A DNA stretch of 64,000 nt from Juglans regia (taxonomy: Eukaryota > Streptophyta > Magnoliopsida > Fagales > Juglandaceae): the NCBI RefSeq assembly GCF_001411555.2, contig NC_049901.1, positions 30,072,333 to 30,136,332 on the forward strand, read 5' to 3'. Made by a program: the position numbers and the translations under genes. Of the stretch, positions 22,083-33,997 are shown in pieces (the first letter of the stretch is position 1; each line of letters begins with the position of its first letter). Below the pieces are notes generated by a model. That model was not told the origin of the DNA, searched no databases, and saw only the letters and a program-made list of their open reading frames with translations.

Positions 22083-22496
22083 GTCTTTTACAGGATCTGA
22101 AGGAGAATCGGGAATCGACCAACTGGAAACGGTCACCTAAGCGACGATGCGATGTAGGTGTTAGTACAGTAGTTACCTCAGATTACTACTTGTATTTGTG
22201 GAGTTCAATCTCCATCACTCTTTTGATCACAACCATTTCGGACTAGTGTTGTGATATCAGTTTTTGAGTATGTCATTATGTATGAAGAATGTTTTAAGTA
22301 TTTGGGATATTTCAGTTTGGTGCATAGTATTGCTGAAGAAAAAAAAATTATCCGCTGCGAATATTGCATAATGCTAGATGCATGTTAGGAATATTGCATC
22401 TTATATGTCATGAACGGGGGCAAGTAACCTTGTGTTGCATGTCTCGACGCTTCAAACGTCCGTCCGATCCCAAGCGGAATTTGGGGGCGTCACAGG

Positions 22497-22508
22497 GTGG
22501 TATCAGAG
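22497..22508 (+). promoter_or_regulatory. Primer-binding site, tRNA-iMet
   Basis: TGGTATCAGAGC lies two bases after the 5' LTR end. It is a perfect match to the standard plant initiator-methionine tRNA primer site. Confidence 0.9.
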
Positions 22509-22659
22509 CAATACGTCTCTGGGTTTAAATCCACATGTCCTTAGGAAATGCACCAAATATTAGGCTTGGAATTTTAGTCTTCATTAGGCTTGAATTTCTT
22601 GAAGTATAAGAGATAGTATGTGATTGTAACATGTGTACTCGTGTGATTTAGGAAGTGAC

Positions 22660-23765
22660 ATGACTCGAGGTAGGATACCTCAAAACCCTGAGGGAGTTAC
22701 AAATTAGGATAATCAGAATTCCCCGATGGATGGAGGATTAGCTGAAGCCGTACGTTTGCTGACTGACATGCTTAGACAACAGCAACATCAGCAAGCACAT
22801 GTACCCAGACTCGAAGTCAGGGATTGTCTGTGTGAGAAGTTCTTGATCCATCGTTATCCAAACTTTTCTGGTAATGAAGAGCCACTAAAAGCCGAGAAAT
22901 GGATTATGGATCTCAAAAGGACAGACGAGATCTGTGGATGTACTGAGGACCAGAAGGTTCTATATGTTGTATACCTATTCTAAGGAGAAGCTGGAATATG
23001 GTAGGATACACAAAGGCAACTTCTAGTTAGGGAACTAGGAAGTTTGGATGCATTATCTTGGAAGAGATTTAAGGAAGAGTTGACAACGGATTCTTCCCAG
23101 ATTCTATCAAACAGCTAAAGGCGTAGGAGTTCGTGACTTTAACTCAAGGTAGTTTGACCGTAGAGCAGTATGCTGCTAAGTTTATGGTGTTAGGAAGGTT
23201 TGCACCACACTTGATTTCTACTCAAAGGATGCAGGCAAGAAAGTTTCAAGCTGGACTTTAGCCATGGATCCGTAGCCAAGTAGCTTGCCTAAGAATAAAG
23301 AATTACCAAGAGTTAGTAAACGTGGCCACGATAGCAGAGACTGAGCAAAGAGGTCTAGCCATCCAGATCAATACCGAATGAAAGAGAATTTCATTGTATG
23401 CTACTGAAGAAAATCTAGAAATGAAGAAGATGTCTACTGGACCAGATAAGGGAGAAGGCATCGAGACTGGTAGCTCAATACTGACCACGTACCCAATATG
23501 TGGGATGTCCGGAAAGAATCATGGAGGCAAGTGCAAACTTACCCAAGGACTCTGTTTCAGATGTGGCCAACTTGAGCACTTGATCAGAAATTGTCCTAAA
23601 AGAGGCCAGAGAAATGGAACTGTTCCCATTGGAGATTCCAAACCAAAGCCACGACCTCCAGTACTAGCTTAAGTGTATGCAGGTACTTCTAGAGACGCAG
23701 ATGCTGACGCCCCAGGAACTAAAGGAGTTGGCGCCGTTACTGGTATTTTTCTAAGACCTCTGTAT
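22660..23765 (+). pseudogene. Chromovirus-type gag remnant
   Basis: The likely start is ATG at 22660 (MTRGRIPQNPEGVTN), with a TAG 16 codons in. Motifs that follow are GGLAEAVRLLTDMLRQQ, FLIHRYPNFSGNEEPLKAEK, LSWKRFKEEF and SLTVEQYAAKFMVLGRFAPH. These are typical of Gypsy capsid but spread over frames with stops. The 3' part has the double zinc-binding block YPICGMSGKNHGGKCK and CFRCGQLEHLIRNCPKR (C-x2-C-x4-H-x4-C), as in Tekay/Del chromoviruses. No intact protein can be made. It may persist only as RNA signals needed for packaging. Confidence 0.8.
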
Positions 23766-25000
23766 TGTTAAGCTTATTTAAGGTTGATTAGATTGCAATT
23801 GATGGTACTATTGCATTATTGATACTTTGGGTAAGTTAAATCATTGAGGTTTATAACTTGTACACAGTTTGATTCAAGCGAGGCCCTATTTTTAGTGATT
23901 GTGGTATTGCACGAGAGTTTAGTTCGTACTCTGAATTGTTACTAGGTGATAAGAGTAACATTTCTTATTAAGAGTATTTCCATTCATACCAGTGCAGATA
24001 TGGAATACCTTTTAGTAGTACGAGGAAGTATATTCAAGGTTGATGAATTAGTATCCCAAGTATTTGGAGTTTGTTGTGATTCGAAGGTTACAATGAAAAT
24101 TGTGTTCGGAAGAGTACAATGTGTGAGATAAGCTTTGGCTTTAGTAGGATTCACTTATGATAATAGTTTTATCCAATCGCGAATAAATGGTTTTTGGCAA
24201 AACATCGTGTTTGTGGAAACCTAGACTGCCCTTATATTGGAGATATTTATATGGGGAGTAAAATCTTGTCTTAAGGATTTACGTGAACAGTATGATCAAA
24301 TTCTTTGGATTAGAGTCAGAATAAGAGGCAGCTCATGATGGATAGAAGAGCTATGTCAATCATAAGAGAGAAAGTCTTGAGTTAAGGTTAATAGCTGATC
24401 GTTTATCGAGGTACCATCTAGGAGGAGGAACATTTCATTTTGATTATGAAGAAGTAAGCTAGTCCAAGACAGATGGAATTCCTTGAGGAAATAGAGAATG
24501 TGATTTCAGTTGTGTACGGATTAAATTCTTCCAAAATGAACTGCATGAATACTTGAAGTTTTAGATTTAGAGAGTATGCTGGTACGACTTGACCTACCTT
24601 GTGGAAGAACTCCAGTACAAATTGATATGATTTGAGAGAAAGAGAGTTAAGAATGGAAGATATATATACACGTTGTGGATAATTCTTTGAATAGTGATTT
24701 CTTTTAAGCAAGGATTTAGTATACTAAAAGGTCAGCCTAGAAGTCATTAAATTTAGGCAGTAACATTTGGGATTGTTATACCCTAATGTTATAGTGATAG
24801 TTATTTTGTATAACCATGTGATGGTTATAGATTAGAATAGTGTTGACTACGAGAAGAAGGCGATACCTAAAGAAGAACGAGACCTGCTCCTTGGGCATGT
24901 TGAGGCATCCAGTGATGGCAATACGTTGGTAAGCAACTTTTCCTTCTGAGCGTATTTTATGTTTGTACTTACGTCGATTTCGAGGACGAAATCTTTTTTT
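23766..25000 (+). other. Internal region without recognisable pol
   Basis: About 1.2 kb of AT-rich sequence with many stops. I could not find protease, RT, RNase H or integrase motifs in any frame. It ends with 'tttcgaggacgaaat', a block usual just before the 3' LTR of Gypsy elements. Confidence 0.6.
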
Positions 25001-25013
25001 TAGGAGGGGAGGA
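25001..25013 (+). promoter_or_regulatory. Polypurine tract
   Basis: TAGGAGGGGAGGA lies directly before the 3' LTR start (TGTAACAG). It is the expected plus-strand primer for reverse transcription. Confidence 0.85.
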
Positions 25014-28000
25014 TGTAACAGCCCGCTAGAAATTCATTGGCGGAATTTCTTTTGACTTTAGGACTCTCGTGAAAACCCCATAAGTTTTTACGAATCGACC
25101 TATTGCATAGGTTTTAGTCTGTCAACATAGTCAGTGTTATCACTCACTATGCTGCTAGAAATATGAGTTTTATTTATTTGAGGTGGTTAGAAGTGTCAGA
25201 ATGCATTATGGTCTACGCCATTAGACTCGGTGGATTATTTAGGATTTTATGGCACAATAGCCTATTTTCATAATTTTGGACGAAACGTCTGTTGAGAATT
25301 GTGAAATTATTTTTAGGGGCACTTCGAGGTTGAATTTCGGTATAATATTTTCACTGTAGGTTAATATGAATATTTAGGAATTTTTAGTACTAAGTTTATG
25401 ATTCACTTTTTCGAAGTGAATAGTAACCTCGGTAAGCGCACCAATTGCAGTGTTTCGAAATCACAGTGTGGAATGTCCAAATTGGATTAGAGAAGTTTTA
25501 TTTGGACACTTGGCAAGATCTTAGCCACACTTAGTGAATAATTTTAGACACTTGGCACCATAAGGAACGTTTGTTGGATTTGAAGGAATCAAGGTGTGAG
25601 ATCATGTCGCTTAAGCAAAACTTTGTTTCATCTGCTCAACCAAATTGTGCCAGATCAAAGAGGTTTTCAATCCTAGTGAAATTCTAAATGGTGGGAATCC
25701 AATCGAAAGCCCAAAAGCATGGTTGAAATCGAAACCCTAAACGGTTTCCCCAAAACCCTAAAGTTGGCCTCTAAACATTTTCTAATCCGATTTCTAGCAT
25801 TGTGTTTAATCACTTGATTAAATCACTTCCACATGCTATTAATCCTTCAAATTTGTGTTAGAACATCATTATCCAACCTTGTTAACCTTGAAAAATTGAT
25901 TGGGCCAAGTGATATTGGATTTGGGCTTGATAGCAACCCAAACCCTCTTTAAACCCCAAATTTTAGGCCCATTCGGTTTAGGCCCTTTAAGGCCCACGAA
26001 TTTGGTCACCATAGGATTGCTTCATGGCTAAGTTTTGTACCCCCACTTGGCTGGCCAGATCTGTACAAGAAGAGCCTAGAAGGTTCTTGAAAGACATAGC
26101 TAAAGGGCCACCTCACTCATTCACTCTTACACTCCACCTTAAGAAAAGATCTTGGTCTGATTTTTATGAGAAGAAAAGGCCAACACTCAACCATTCCTTC
26201 AGTCCTATCACTTTACATAGCTTGTGTAAGAAGCTCTTCAGTCCACTTCCCACGAAAAAGCAACTCTCCTTTACACTTTTCCTTCATAGAACACAAAAGA
26301 CACTCTCGGACAGTTTTTCGTACCTCTTTTGAATGCCTGTTTCGAAGCTTTTGTAAGTGTTTCCTCGCAACGTTTCCTTCATGAAAGTTGTTTCTTTTGG
26401 AGTCTAGTTTACGTGGATATCTTATTTGTTCCATTTGGAGATCATTTGATTGGTAAAAAGTTGTTTAGACCCCAGAAAGGTCATTCTGGGCGATAAACTG
26501 GAGAGTGTGTTATATTTTGGAGTTTTTGACCAAGCTAATGAATAGATCTTGGTCCGAAATTTTTATGGAGTACTGTTAACATGTGTATATGATTATTGGT
26601 TGAGGATTTGTTGCATGATTAAAAGTTTTGGTGAAATATTTTCTTAGGTCTAGAAACTTAGAAACTGGAAGAGGAAAAACAGTTTCTGTTTTGAGAAAGT
26701 TTAAATCTTTTATGGTTTAATCTTATTCCAATGGCTTTGATATTTTTATTGGAAGATCCTAAGCATCTTATATACATGTTAGAATGTTATTTTGAAGATA
26801 TTTGATGTTAGTTTCGAACATATGAAATTTTATGGAAGGAGATATTCGGTTAGGCCAAAGTGATGATGTTCTTGGCTAAATTTATGTTTTGGTTGATGTT
26901 TACCCATGTGATCTTGAGTTTGAAGCTTGGATCTGTTTTAGGACACCTTTTTGAACCATGTGATGTTTTGGTTTGAAGATCACTTCTTTATAAGTCATGG
27001 ATCAAGAGGTTGATCAAAACAAGTTAGAAACAAAATTCTGTTTTGAACTTTGAAGAGAAACCAAAAAGTTTCAAGTAGGTTTTAGTGATTTTGATGACTT
27101 TTGTTCATGATTCAAAACATGATTGTTCTTAAGAATATGTTATGAGTGTGGTAGAAGAAAAATTTTGGTTTAATCATGAGTTTCTAGATTTGAAAGAATT
27201 ACAACAAAAAGCAAAGAAAATAGCCTTGTAAGCTTCGGCCATATAGAGTTTTGATGGTTGTGTTTAGTTTTAAATTTTTCTGAATTGATTTTTGAGCTTA
27301 GGACAAAATTTACATAAGGTATGTAAATTTTGGTGATTTATGGAGTTAGGATGCAAAATCCTTATGTTAGGGGTAAAATGGTCATTTTCCCACATGTAGA
27401 GGGTAAAATGGTAATTTTACTCTAAGTTGATATTTTTCCTATATTCCTAATTGTTAGTGATTAAGTTCTAATTTTTAGAAATCACTACTTTCAGTTTCCC
27501 GTGATCGCACTTGAGTTTTGTCTCGAAGCGCGAAGATCGAGGTAAGTTAGCTTTTAACTTACTATCAATTTAATATGTATGTGTGATAAGTAAGGGAACT
27601 AAATTGTATGTATGCATGTTATCATATGTGCCATGCCAAGTCATTTCATATTTATCTATTACACAGAATTTATTCTGTCATGAATTATTCATCTGTTACA
27701 CAAGATATTCTGTCACGTATTGCTATACATGCTATACACTGCAAGTATGTCATGTTAAGTTAAGTATGCCATCTGTTACATGTATTTCTTGTCATGTAAT
27801 ATTCATTGTCACATGTTACGCCATGTTAAGAAATGTTGTCTGTTATATGGTATGCCATGTTACGAAATGTTGTATGTTACATGTATGACATGTTATGAAA
27901 TGTTCTCTGTTACATTTATGTCTCGAAGTATGTCATGTCTGCCAGTTAAGTCATTCATGTCAATCACGACCCTAAGCGCTAGGATGGGGTAATATCCTAG

Positions 28001-29334
28001 TGGAACTCCTTTGTTCACGCTGGAGTGTCTAAATAGGTGTGAAATTCCCTGGGTTGACGAAGTACAGTCAACAGGTTGCGAATGGGGCCTAATTAGCTGG
28101 TCACCGGAGCGCGCCAGGCACTAACGCCGATGGTGCCACACATTATGTTACGTGTGTCCACAGCAAGTGTGGCACAAACAGATAAGTCATGGGGCCACAA
28201 CAACTGTGGAGCATGAAGTATGGGGCCACAACAACTGTGGAGCATACACTACGTGAGACACAGCAATTGTGACACGTAGAATACGTGGGGCCACAACAAC
28301 TGTGGAGTACGTATTAACGCACTCACAGCTGGTATAGAAACCTGTGATGTGATGCGGTAATCGGCAGGGACACACGGCTCAAGGGGACCTGTGTAGCACC
28401 CATATGGTCACGTTAATGATTAAGTTTATTGAATAAGATTCCAAGTTCAAGTCATGTTTCACGTTATGTTACGTTCAAGTTTACGTTCACGCAATCATGG
28501 TAATCCCATGAGACAAGAATATGTTTCAAGTTCATGTTATGTTATATTCACATTCACGTTATGTTCCAAAGTTCATGTTATGTTATGTTCACGTTTACGT
28601 TATGTTCCAAGTTCACATTTATGTTATGTCATGCTCAAGTTCAAGTTCAAATTATGCATGTTCATGTTTATGCTATGTTTCAAGTCCATGTTATGTTTCA
28701 AGTCACGTTCATGCTAAGCTTCAGTTTCAGTTTAAGTTATGCCAGTTATGTTATGTTGTATGTCAAGTTATGCCATGATTACTTATGATTTGATTTTGCA
28801 TTCATGCTTTTACTGCCATGCATGCATCATTAACCTGTGTGGAAGTTTCCTGTTAACTTGCTGAGATTTGTAATCAAATCTCACTGTGGTAGTCCCAACT
28901 ACCATTCCCCCCGAATGGTAGGTCTTTTACAGGATCTGAAGGAGAATCGGGAATCGACCAACTGGAAACGGTCACCTAAGCGACGATGCGATGTAGGTGT
29001 TAGTACAGTAGTTACCTCAGATTACTACTTGTATTTGTGGAGTTCAATCTCCATCACTCTTTTGATCACAACCATTTCAGACTAGTGTTGTGATATCAGT
29101 TTTTGAGTATGTCATTATGTATGAAGAATGTTTTAAGTATTTGGGATATTTCAGTTTGGTGCATAGTATTGCTGAAGAAAAAAAAAGTTATCCGCTGCGA
29201 ATATTGCATAATGCTAGATGCATGTTAGGAATATTGCATCTTATATGTCATGAACGGGGGCAAGTAACCTTGTGTTGCATGTCTCGACGCTTCAAACGTC
29301 CGTCCGATCCCAAGCGGAATTTGGGGGCGTCACA
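25014..29334 (+). repeat. 3' LTR of the LARD-like element (4321 bp)
   Basis: It matches 18181-22494 almost base for base, including the hairpin array (28158-28305), the double stem-loop (28862-28921) and stem-loop 3 (27542-27562). The differences seen are mostly single substitutions plus a 5-bp indel near 27755 and a few 1-bp indels. Confidence 0.9.
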
Positions 29335-32300
29335 ATAATCCCATGAGATAAGACTACTCTATCATGGTGACCCTATGAGACAATAATATATTTCAAGTTC
29401 ATGTTATGTTATGTTCACGTTCATGCTATGTTATGTTTCAAGTTCACGTTCATGCTATGTTTCAAGTCCATGTTATGTTTTAAGTCACGTTCATGCTAAG
29501 TTTCAGTTTCAATTTAAGTTATGCCAGTTATGTTATGTTGTATGTCAAGTTATGCTATGATTACTTATGATTTGATTATGCATTCATGCTTTTACTGCCA
29601 TGCATGCATCATTAACATGTGTGGAAGTTTCCTGTTAACTTGCTGAGATTTGTAATCAAATCTCATTGTGGTAGTCCCAACTACCATTCTCCCCGAGTGG
29701 TAGATTTTGTTACAGGATCTAAAGGAGAACCGGGAATCGACCAACTAGAAATGGTCGACTAAGCGACGGTGCGACGTAGATGGTAGTACAGTGGTTATCT
29801 CAAATTACTACTTGTATTTATGGAGTTCAATCTCCAGCACTCTTTTGATCACAACCATATGGACTATTATTGTGATCTTAGTTGTTTAGTATGTCGTTAA
29901 GTATGAAGTATGTTTTAAGTATTTGAGATATTTCAGTTCGGTGCATAGTATTGCTAAAGAAAAAAAAAATTATCCGCTGCGAATATTGCATAATGCTAGA
30001 TGCATGTTAGGAACATTGCATCTTATATGTCATGAACGGGGGCAAGTAACCTTGTGTTGCATGTCTCGAAACTTCAAATGTTCGTCTGATCCCAAGCGGA
30101 ATTTGGGGGCATCACAGAAACCAAACCCCAACCGAAACCTCAAATGGAACTCAAATGGATGCATTCGGTTAGCCCCATTTTAGTCCCACTGAAACTAGCT
30201 TGTTTCACCAAGCTTCCTCCACAAGTTTACACCTCTTACAAGGCCATCCATTGGCTACCATGACACCTCATTTTTTTACATGAATAGTGCCATTTATACC
30301 AATTCAAACAAGCAACAAATTAGCCCCTCCATTTCACCCACTCGACAACCCATCAAGTCTCCACTCCCATAAGCTTTTTCTCTTCTCTTTTCACAAGCAA
30401 TCCTCACCTCAATTTTCATTCATTAAACCACCAACTCACCCCCAATCTATAGCCCACACCACCTTTATTTGCTTCCCCACACTTGCACTTTTTCATCCAT
30501 TTTCAGAGAAAAATTGAGAGAGAGCTAGAGGGAATTTTCTAGCAGCTTGTGTTCTTGCTTGGTTCCAGCTTTTGTAAGTATTTTTTTAGCTCCACTCTTT
30601 TCGATTTTGTTTAGTAATGAGTCAAGTTTACTTGGGAGTGTGTTGGTTAAACTTATTTGGAGATTTGCTGGATGAAAGTTGGTGTTGATGGTGAAAGGGT
30701 TCGGTTTGGATGATTGTTGATGAACCTTGGGAGTTTTGTGTTATTTAGATGAAACGTTGTCTATATATTGATTTTATGAAGTTAATGGCTTGATTTTAAG
30801 CATTTAAGGATTTTATAAAATGATTTTGCATGATTTTTGAAGTGGTAGAAACCGATTGGTTCAAAGTGAGTTTTGTTTGGTTTAAGTTGTGATTTTAGCC
30901 TTAAGATCTTGACTCAATTGTTATGATTTTTGTAAATATTGTGTTTTGTAGCCTTGATCTATCGATTAAGAATGTATTTTTTAGATCTTTGATTGGATTG
31001 TTGAAGAACATGCAAGAGTTTGATTTTAAGCATGAGCTAGAGGCTTTCGGGTGTAATGGTTGTTTTAATGGATTATTTGCTATGACATGCTTGATTTAAT
31101 GTTTAGATCTAGTTAGAACTTGAATATGAGGTATATGGTTGTGTTATTTCAAGATTTATTGCATGAAAAACAAGGATCTAGTCACTAGGTTTCAAGTCCA
31201 AAAGCATGCATACTTCGTTTCAATGTTTTCATGTAAACCGAATTGTCACATGTTGTGTTTTGTAACTTTTGAAGTTAGTCAAGCATGCTATCACCTAGTT
31301 TTGATTTATGAACATGTTATAAGATTAGATTTATTGGCTTTTGGAGTCCTTGGAGTTGATATGAAATTATTAGACCAAGAACACCAAGATTAGGTTTGGT
31401 TCAATCTAATCTTGATGTTTTAGGTTATTCTTTGAAATGGTGAGTTTAGGTTTTTATGAGATGTATGATTTAGTGTCTTGGTATGGTTTTAGAACTAAGG
31501 ATGTGATTCTTTAGAGTTATTATATTTGGTTTAAGCGTGTTAGCGTGTTAATTGACCAAGTGACAACAAAATCATGGATTTTAGCCTAGGAGTGAATCGG
31601 CCAAGAGGAGTTTTCATAGTTAGGTTTAGTTTTTAAAAATTCTAAGTTCATATTTGGATTTAGAATGAAATTTCTAAGTCATGTAAATTTAGGATGAAAT
31701 TCTAAGTCATGTAACTTTCGATAAGTTTTAGAGTTCATTTGCAACTTCTTTAAGTTTAGGAGCAAATTTGTAATTTCTCAAAATTTAGGGGGTAACTTTG
31801 CAAATTTGGCACTAATTTAGTAAATTTTATTTTTATGAGGACTAAATGAGATATTATTACCCTAGAAATGATCTCATTTTAGCTTACGTTCTTTTTACTC
31901 TGCGCATACATTTTATACGACATTCTGTAAGTTAGCTTCTAACTTTCGGTATTTTTACGTATATACGGTGGTAGGATTTCATTGATTATATTCATGTTCA
32001 TTTATGCCTATTTTAATTTTTTATAACATGCCATGCCATGTCATCTATTACACTGTTAACCGATTTACATGATTATTTGTTACATGTCATGTTATGTTAG
32101 TTATATGATTGTTATGATCATATTGTTTTGCCATGCCATGTTATTTCTAGTGGTATGATTGTTTTGGTTACAATGTTATGCCATGAAATGTTGTTTTAGT
32201 CATATGATTGTTATGGTTACTATGTTATACCATGTCATGTTATTTTGGTTATATGATTGCTATTATTGCAATGTTATGTCATGCCATGTTATAGTGATAT

Positions 32301-33257
32301 TACGATTGTCCTATTCATAATGTTATGTCATGCCATGTTATTATAAGCATCGATCATGAATATCTATCACATGTCATGATTACCATTTATCAAGCTAAAT
32401 TGTATTATGTTCAAGGAGTATATGATCTGTCTGGTACTGCGGTGAAGACATATGTGATGTTGGGTACTACGGTGTAGGAGTAAAATCTACCTTAATATAA
32501 AGGGTACTCAGTGTGAAGGCTACCTGAGTACTCCTATTCTTAGTTAGAATGCATGAATTCAGTTTATACAAGCAAACATGCCATGGTCATGTCAAGTCAT
32601 GATATTTTCATATCAAGTCAAGTTATTTTCAAGTCATGTCACACATGTGTAAGTCCACGTCATGAAGCATACATGTCATGCATGCTTATTCATATTGTTG
32701 GTACCTTAGGAGCTTTACTTGCTGAGATTTTATAAATCTCACTATAGTAGTCCCAATTACCATTTCCCCCAGAATGGTAAACAATGTGTCAGGCAATGGA
32801 GAAATAATGCATAGCAGACTGGACGATGTTGAATAGGTCGAGGAGGACCCTCAGCGAGCTTATGGAGTAAATCGTTGAGTTTTTGGAAATTATTTTGGGA
32901 AGCTGATAGCTGAGTTACGTGAGCGGCTTGGCGCTTAGATTAGCTTTACGTTTATCTGTAACTAAGGAGTTAATACTTTAGTACTATATTATTATGTCTA
33001 CAGATTGATTGGATTAGTGATGTCACTTTTGAATTTTTGGATATGAATGGTATATGATTATATTTTGGGATTAGCATTTTGATACATTAAGTATTGCTCA
33101 GAGAAAACAATTATCCGTTGCGAATACTACATACTGTTAGATGCATGCTAGGTGCATTGTATACTTAACTGTCATGAACGGGGGTATGTGACCTTGTATT
33201 GCACGTCCCAATGCTTCAAACTCCGTCAAATCCCAAGCAGAGTTTGGGGGCATCACA

Positions 33258-33997
33258 CATTACCCAACATTACTATCGTTGTTGTAAGAAAGAACCAACC
33301 TTAACATCAAGTTATCATCGAGTGTTGTGCTGAAGATGCTAGCCTCTTTGTTCATAGAAGACCCCGAGCTTAGCCTCCTTCTCCTAGGGGATCTCAATGT
33401 GAGATAAGGAATGATAGCAAAATATTTCTTATATGGATAGTCCAATCCATCATGGGCCTAATAACTCTCATCTCCAATTGGTTGATGAAGTCTGCCAATC
33501 TCAATAATCCAAGTGTATGCTGGATGAAGGGTGGCAGGAGCTGAGTTGATTGAGTGGACAAGTCCTGCACGTCACTATAGTTCTCCTTGGAAATAGAAGC
33601 TCAGTCTACTGCCTATGAAAATTGCCCACACAACGTTAGGCTAGATTGTGTGGTCTGACACATGATATTCGAGTCTGTACTCCTCTTCTCCCATGCGTAC
33701 TCTAGTAGAAATATCATTGTTGGGTACATACATCGATAACTTAACTGCTACTTTCTACATACTCCAATGCTATCTTTGCACATTCCAGTTCTTATACTAT
33801 ATTGTCTGTTACTCACTCAAAACTACTTTTGGGCTACACGTTGCTCACCCGATTTGTTGCTTACCCATTACTCACCTTAATGCCTTTATTTTTTCTGGGC
33901 TTCCCCCGCTGTGTGTATCTTTAGCACGCCCTTCACTTGCTCGACATAGAATGCTCATCTCTTTGGTTGCCTTGTTTGTTGCTTGCCCATTGTGACA
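33258..33997. other. Spacer between giant LTR insertions, no gene
   Basis: It begins with the CATTA target duplication. It is mixed sequence with no recognisable domain; the short ORFs have no family features. It is probably older host or repeat DNA. Confidence 0.45.

Larger units (their letters stand above)
18181..22494 (+). repeat. 5' LTR of the LARD-like element (4314 bp)
   Basis: It starts TGTAACAGCCCGC and ends GGGGGCGTCACA. It contains, in order, a telo-box region, a leader-like region with a GTAAGT motif (about 19517), a stem-loop at 20709-20729, a low-complexity tract rich in 'gttatgtt' units, a five-hairpin array (21320-21467) and two further stem-loops (22023-22082). The small ORFs inside it are not conserved in the level-2 copy. 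Confidence 0.9.
18181..29334 (+). mobile_element. Complete LARD-like Gypsy element with 4.3-kb LTRs (nest level 3)
   Basis: 5' LTR 18181-22494, internal region 22495-25013, 3' LTR 25014-29334. It has a perfect 5-bp target-site duplication, ATAAT (18176-18180 and 29335-29339). An initiator-Met PBS follows the 5' LTR and a polypurine tract precedes the 3' LTR. Comparing the LTRs by eye I count about 20 differences, roughly 99.5% identity, so the insertion is recent. The 2.5-kb internal region holds only a broken gag. Long LTRs, a short interior and no pol match the LARD type, which moves with enzymes from a relative. The gag resembles chromoviral (Tekay/Del-like) gag. Confidence 0.9.
14647..30116 (+). 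mobile_element. Middle giant solo LTR (nest level 2), split by a complete element
   Basis: The pieces 14647-18180 and 29340-30116 join to about 4.3 kb, the full length of the inner LTRs. The left end is TGTAACAACCCGC and the right end GGGGGCATCACA. The flanks are GAAAT (14642-14646) and GAAAC (30117-30121), a 5-bp target-site duplication with one change. It is clearly more diverged from the inner LTRs than they are from each other. It was therefore a solo LTR before the inner element landed in it. Confidence 0.85.
13889..33257 (+). mobile_element. Outermost giant solo LTR (nest level 1), split by a nested insertion
   Basis: Its two pieces are 13889-14646 and 30117-33257, about 3.9 kb in all. 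The left end (TGTAATGAACG) and the first 700 bp resemble the start of the LTR at 14647. The right piece carries the family's leader, hairpins and terminal block, and ends GGGGGCATCACA. It is flanked by a perfect 5-bp target-site duplication, CATTA, at 13884-13888 and 33258-33262, so it is one insertion reduced to a solo LTR. It is the oldest level: it differs from the inner copies throughout. No partner LTR or internal region remains. Confidence 0.85.
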
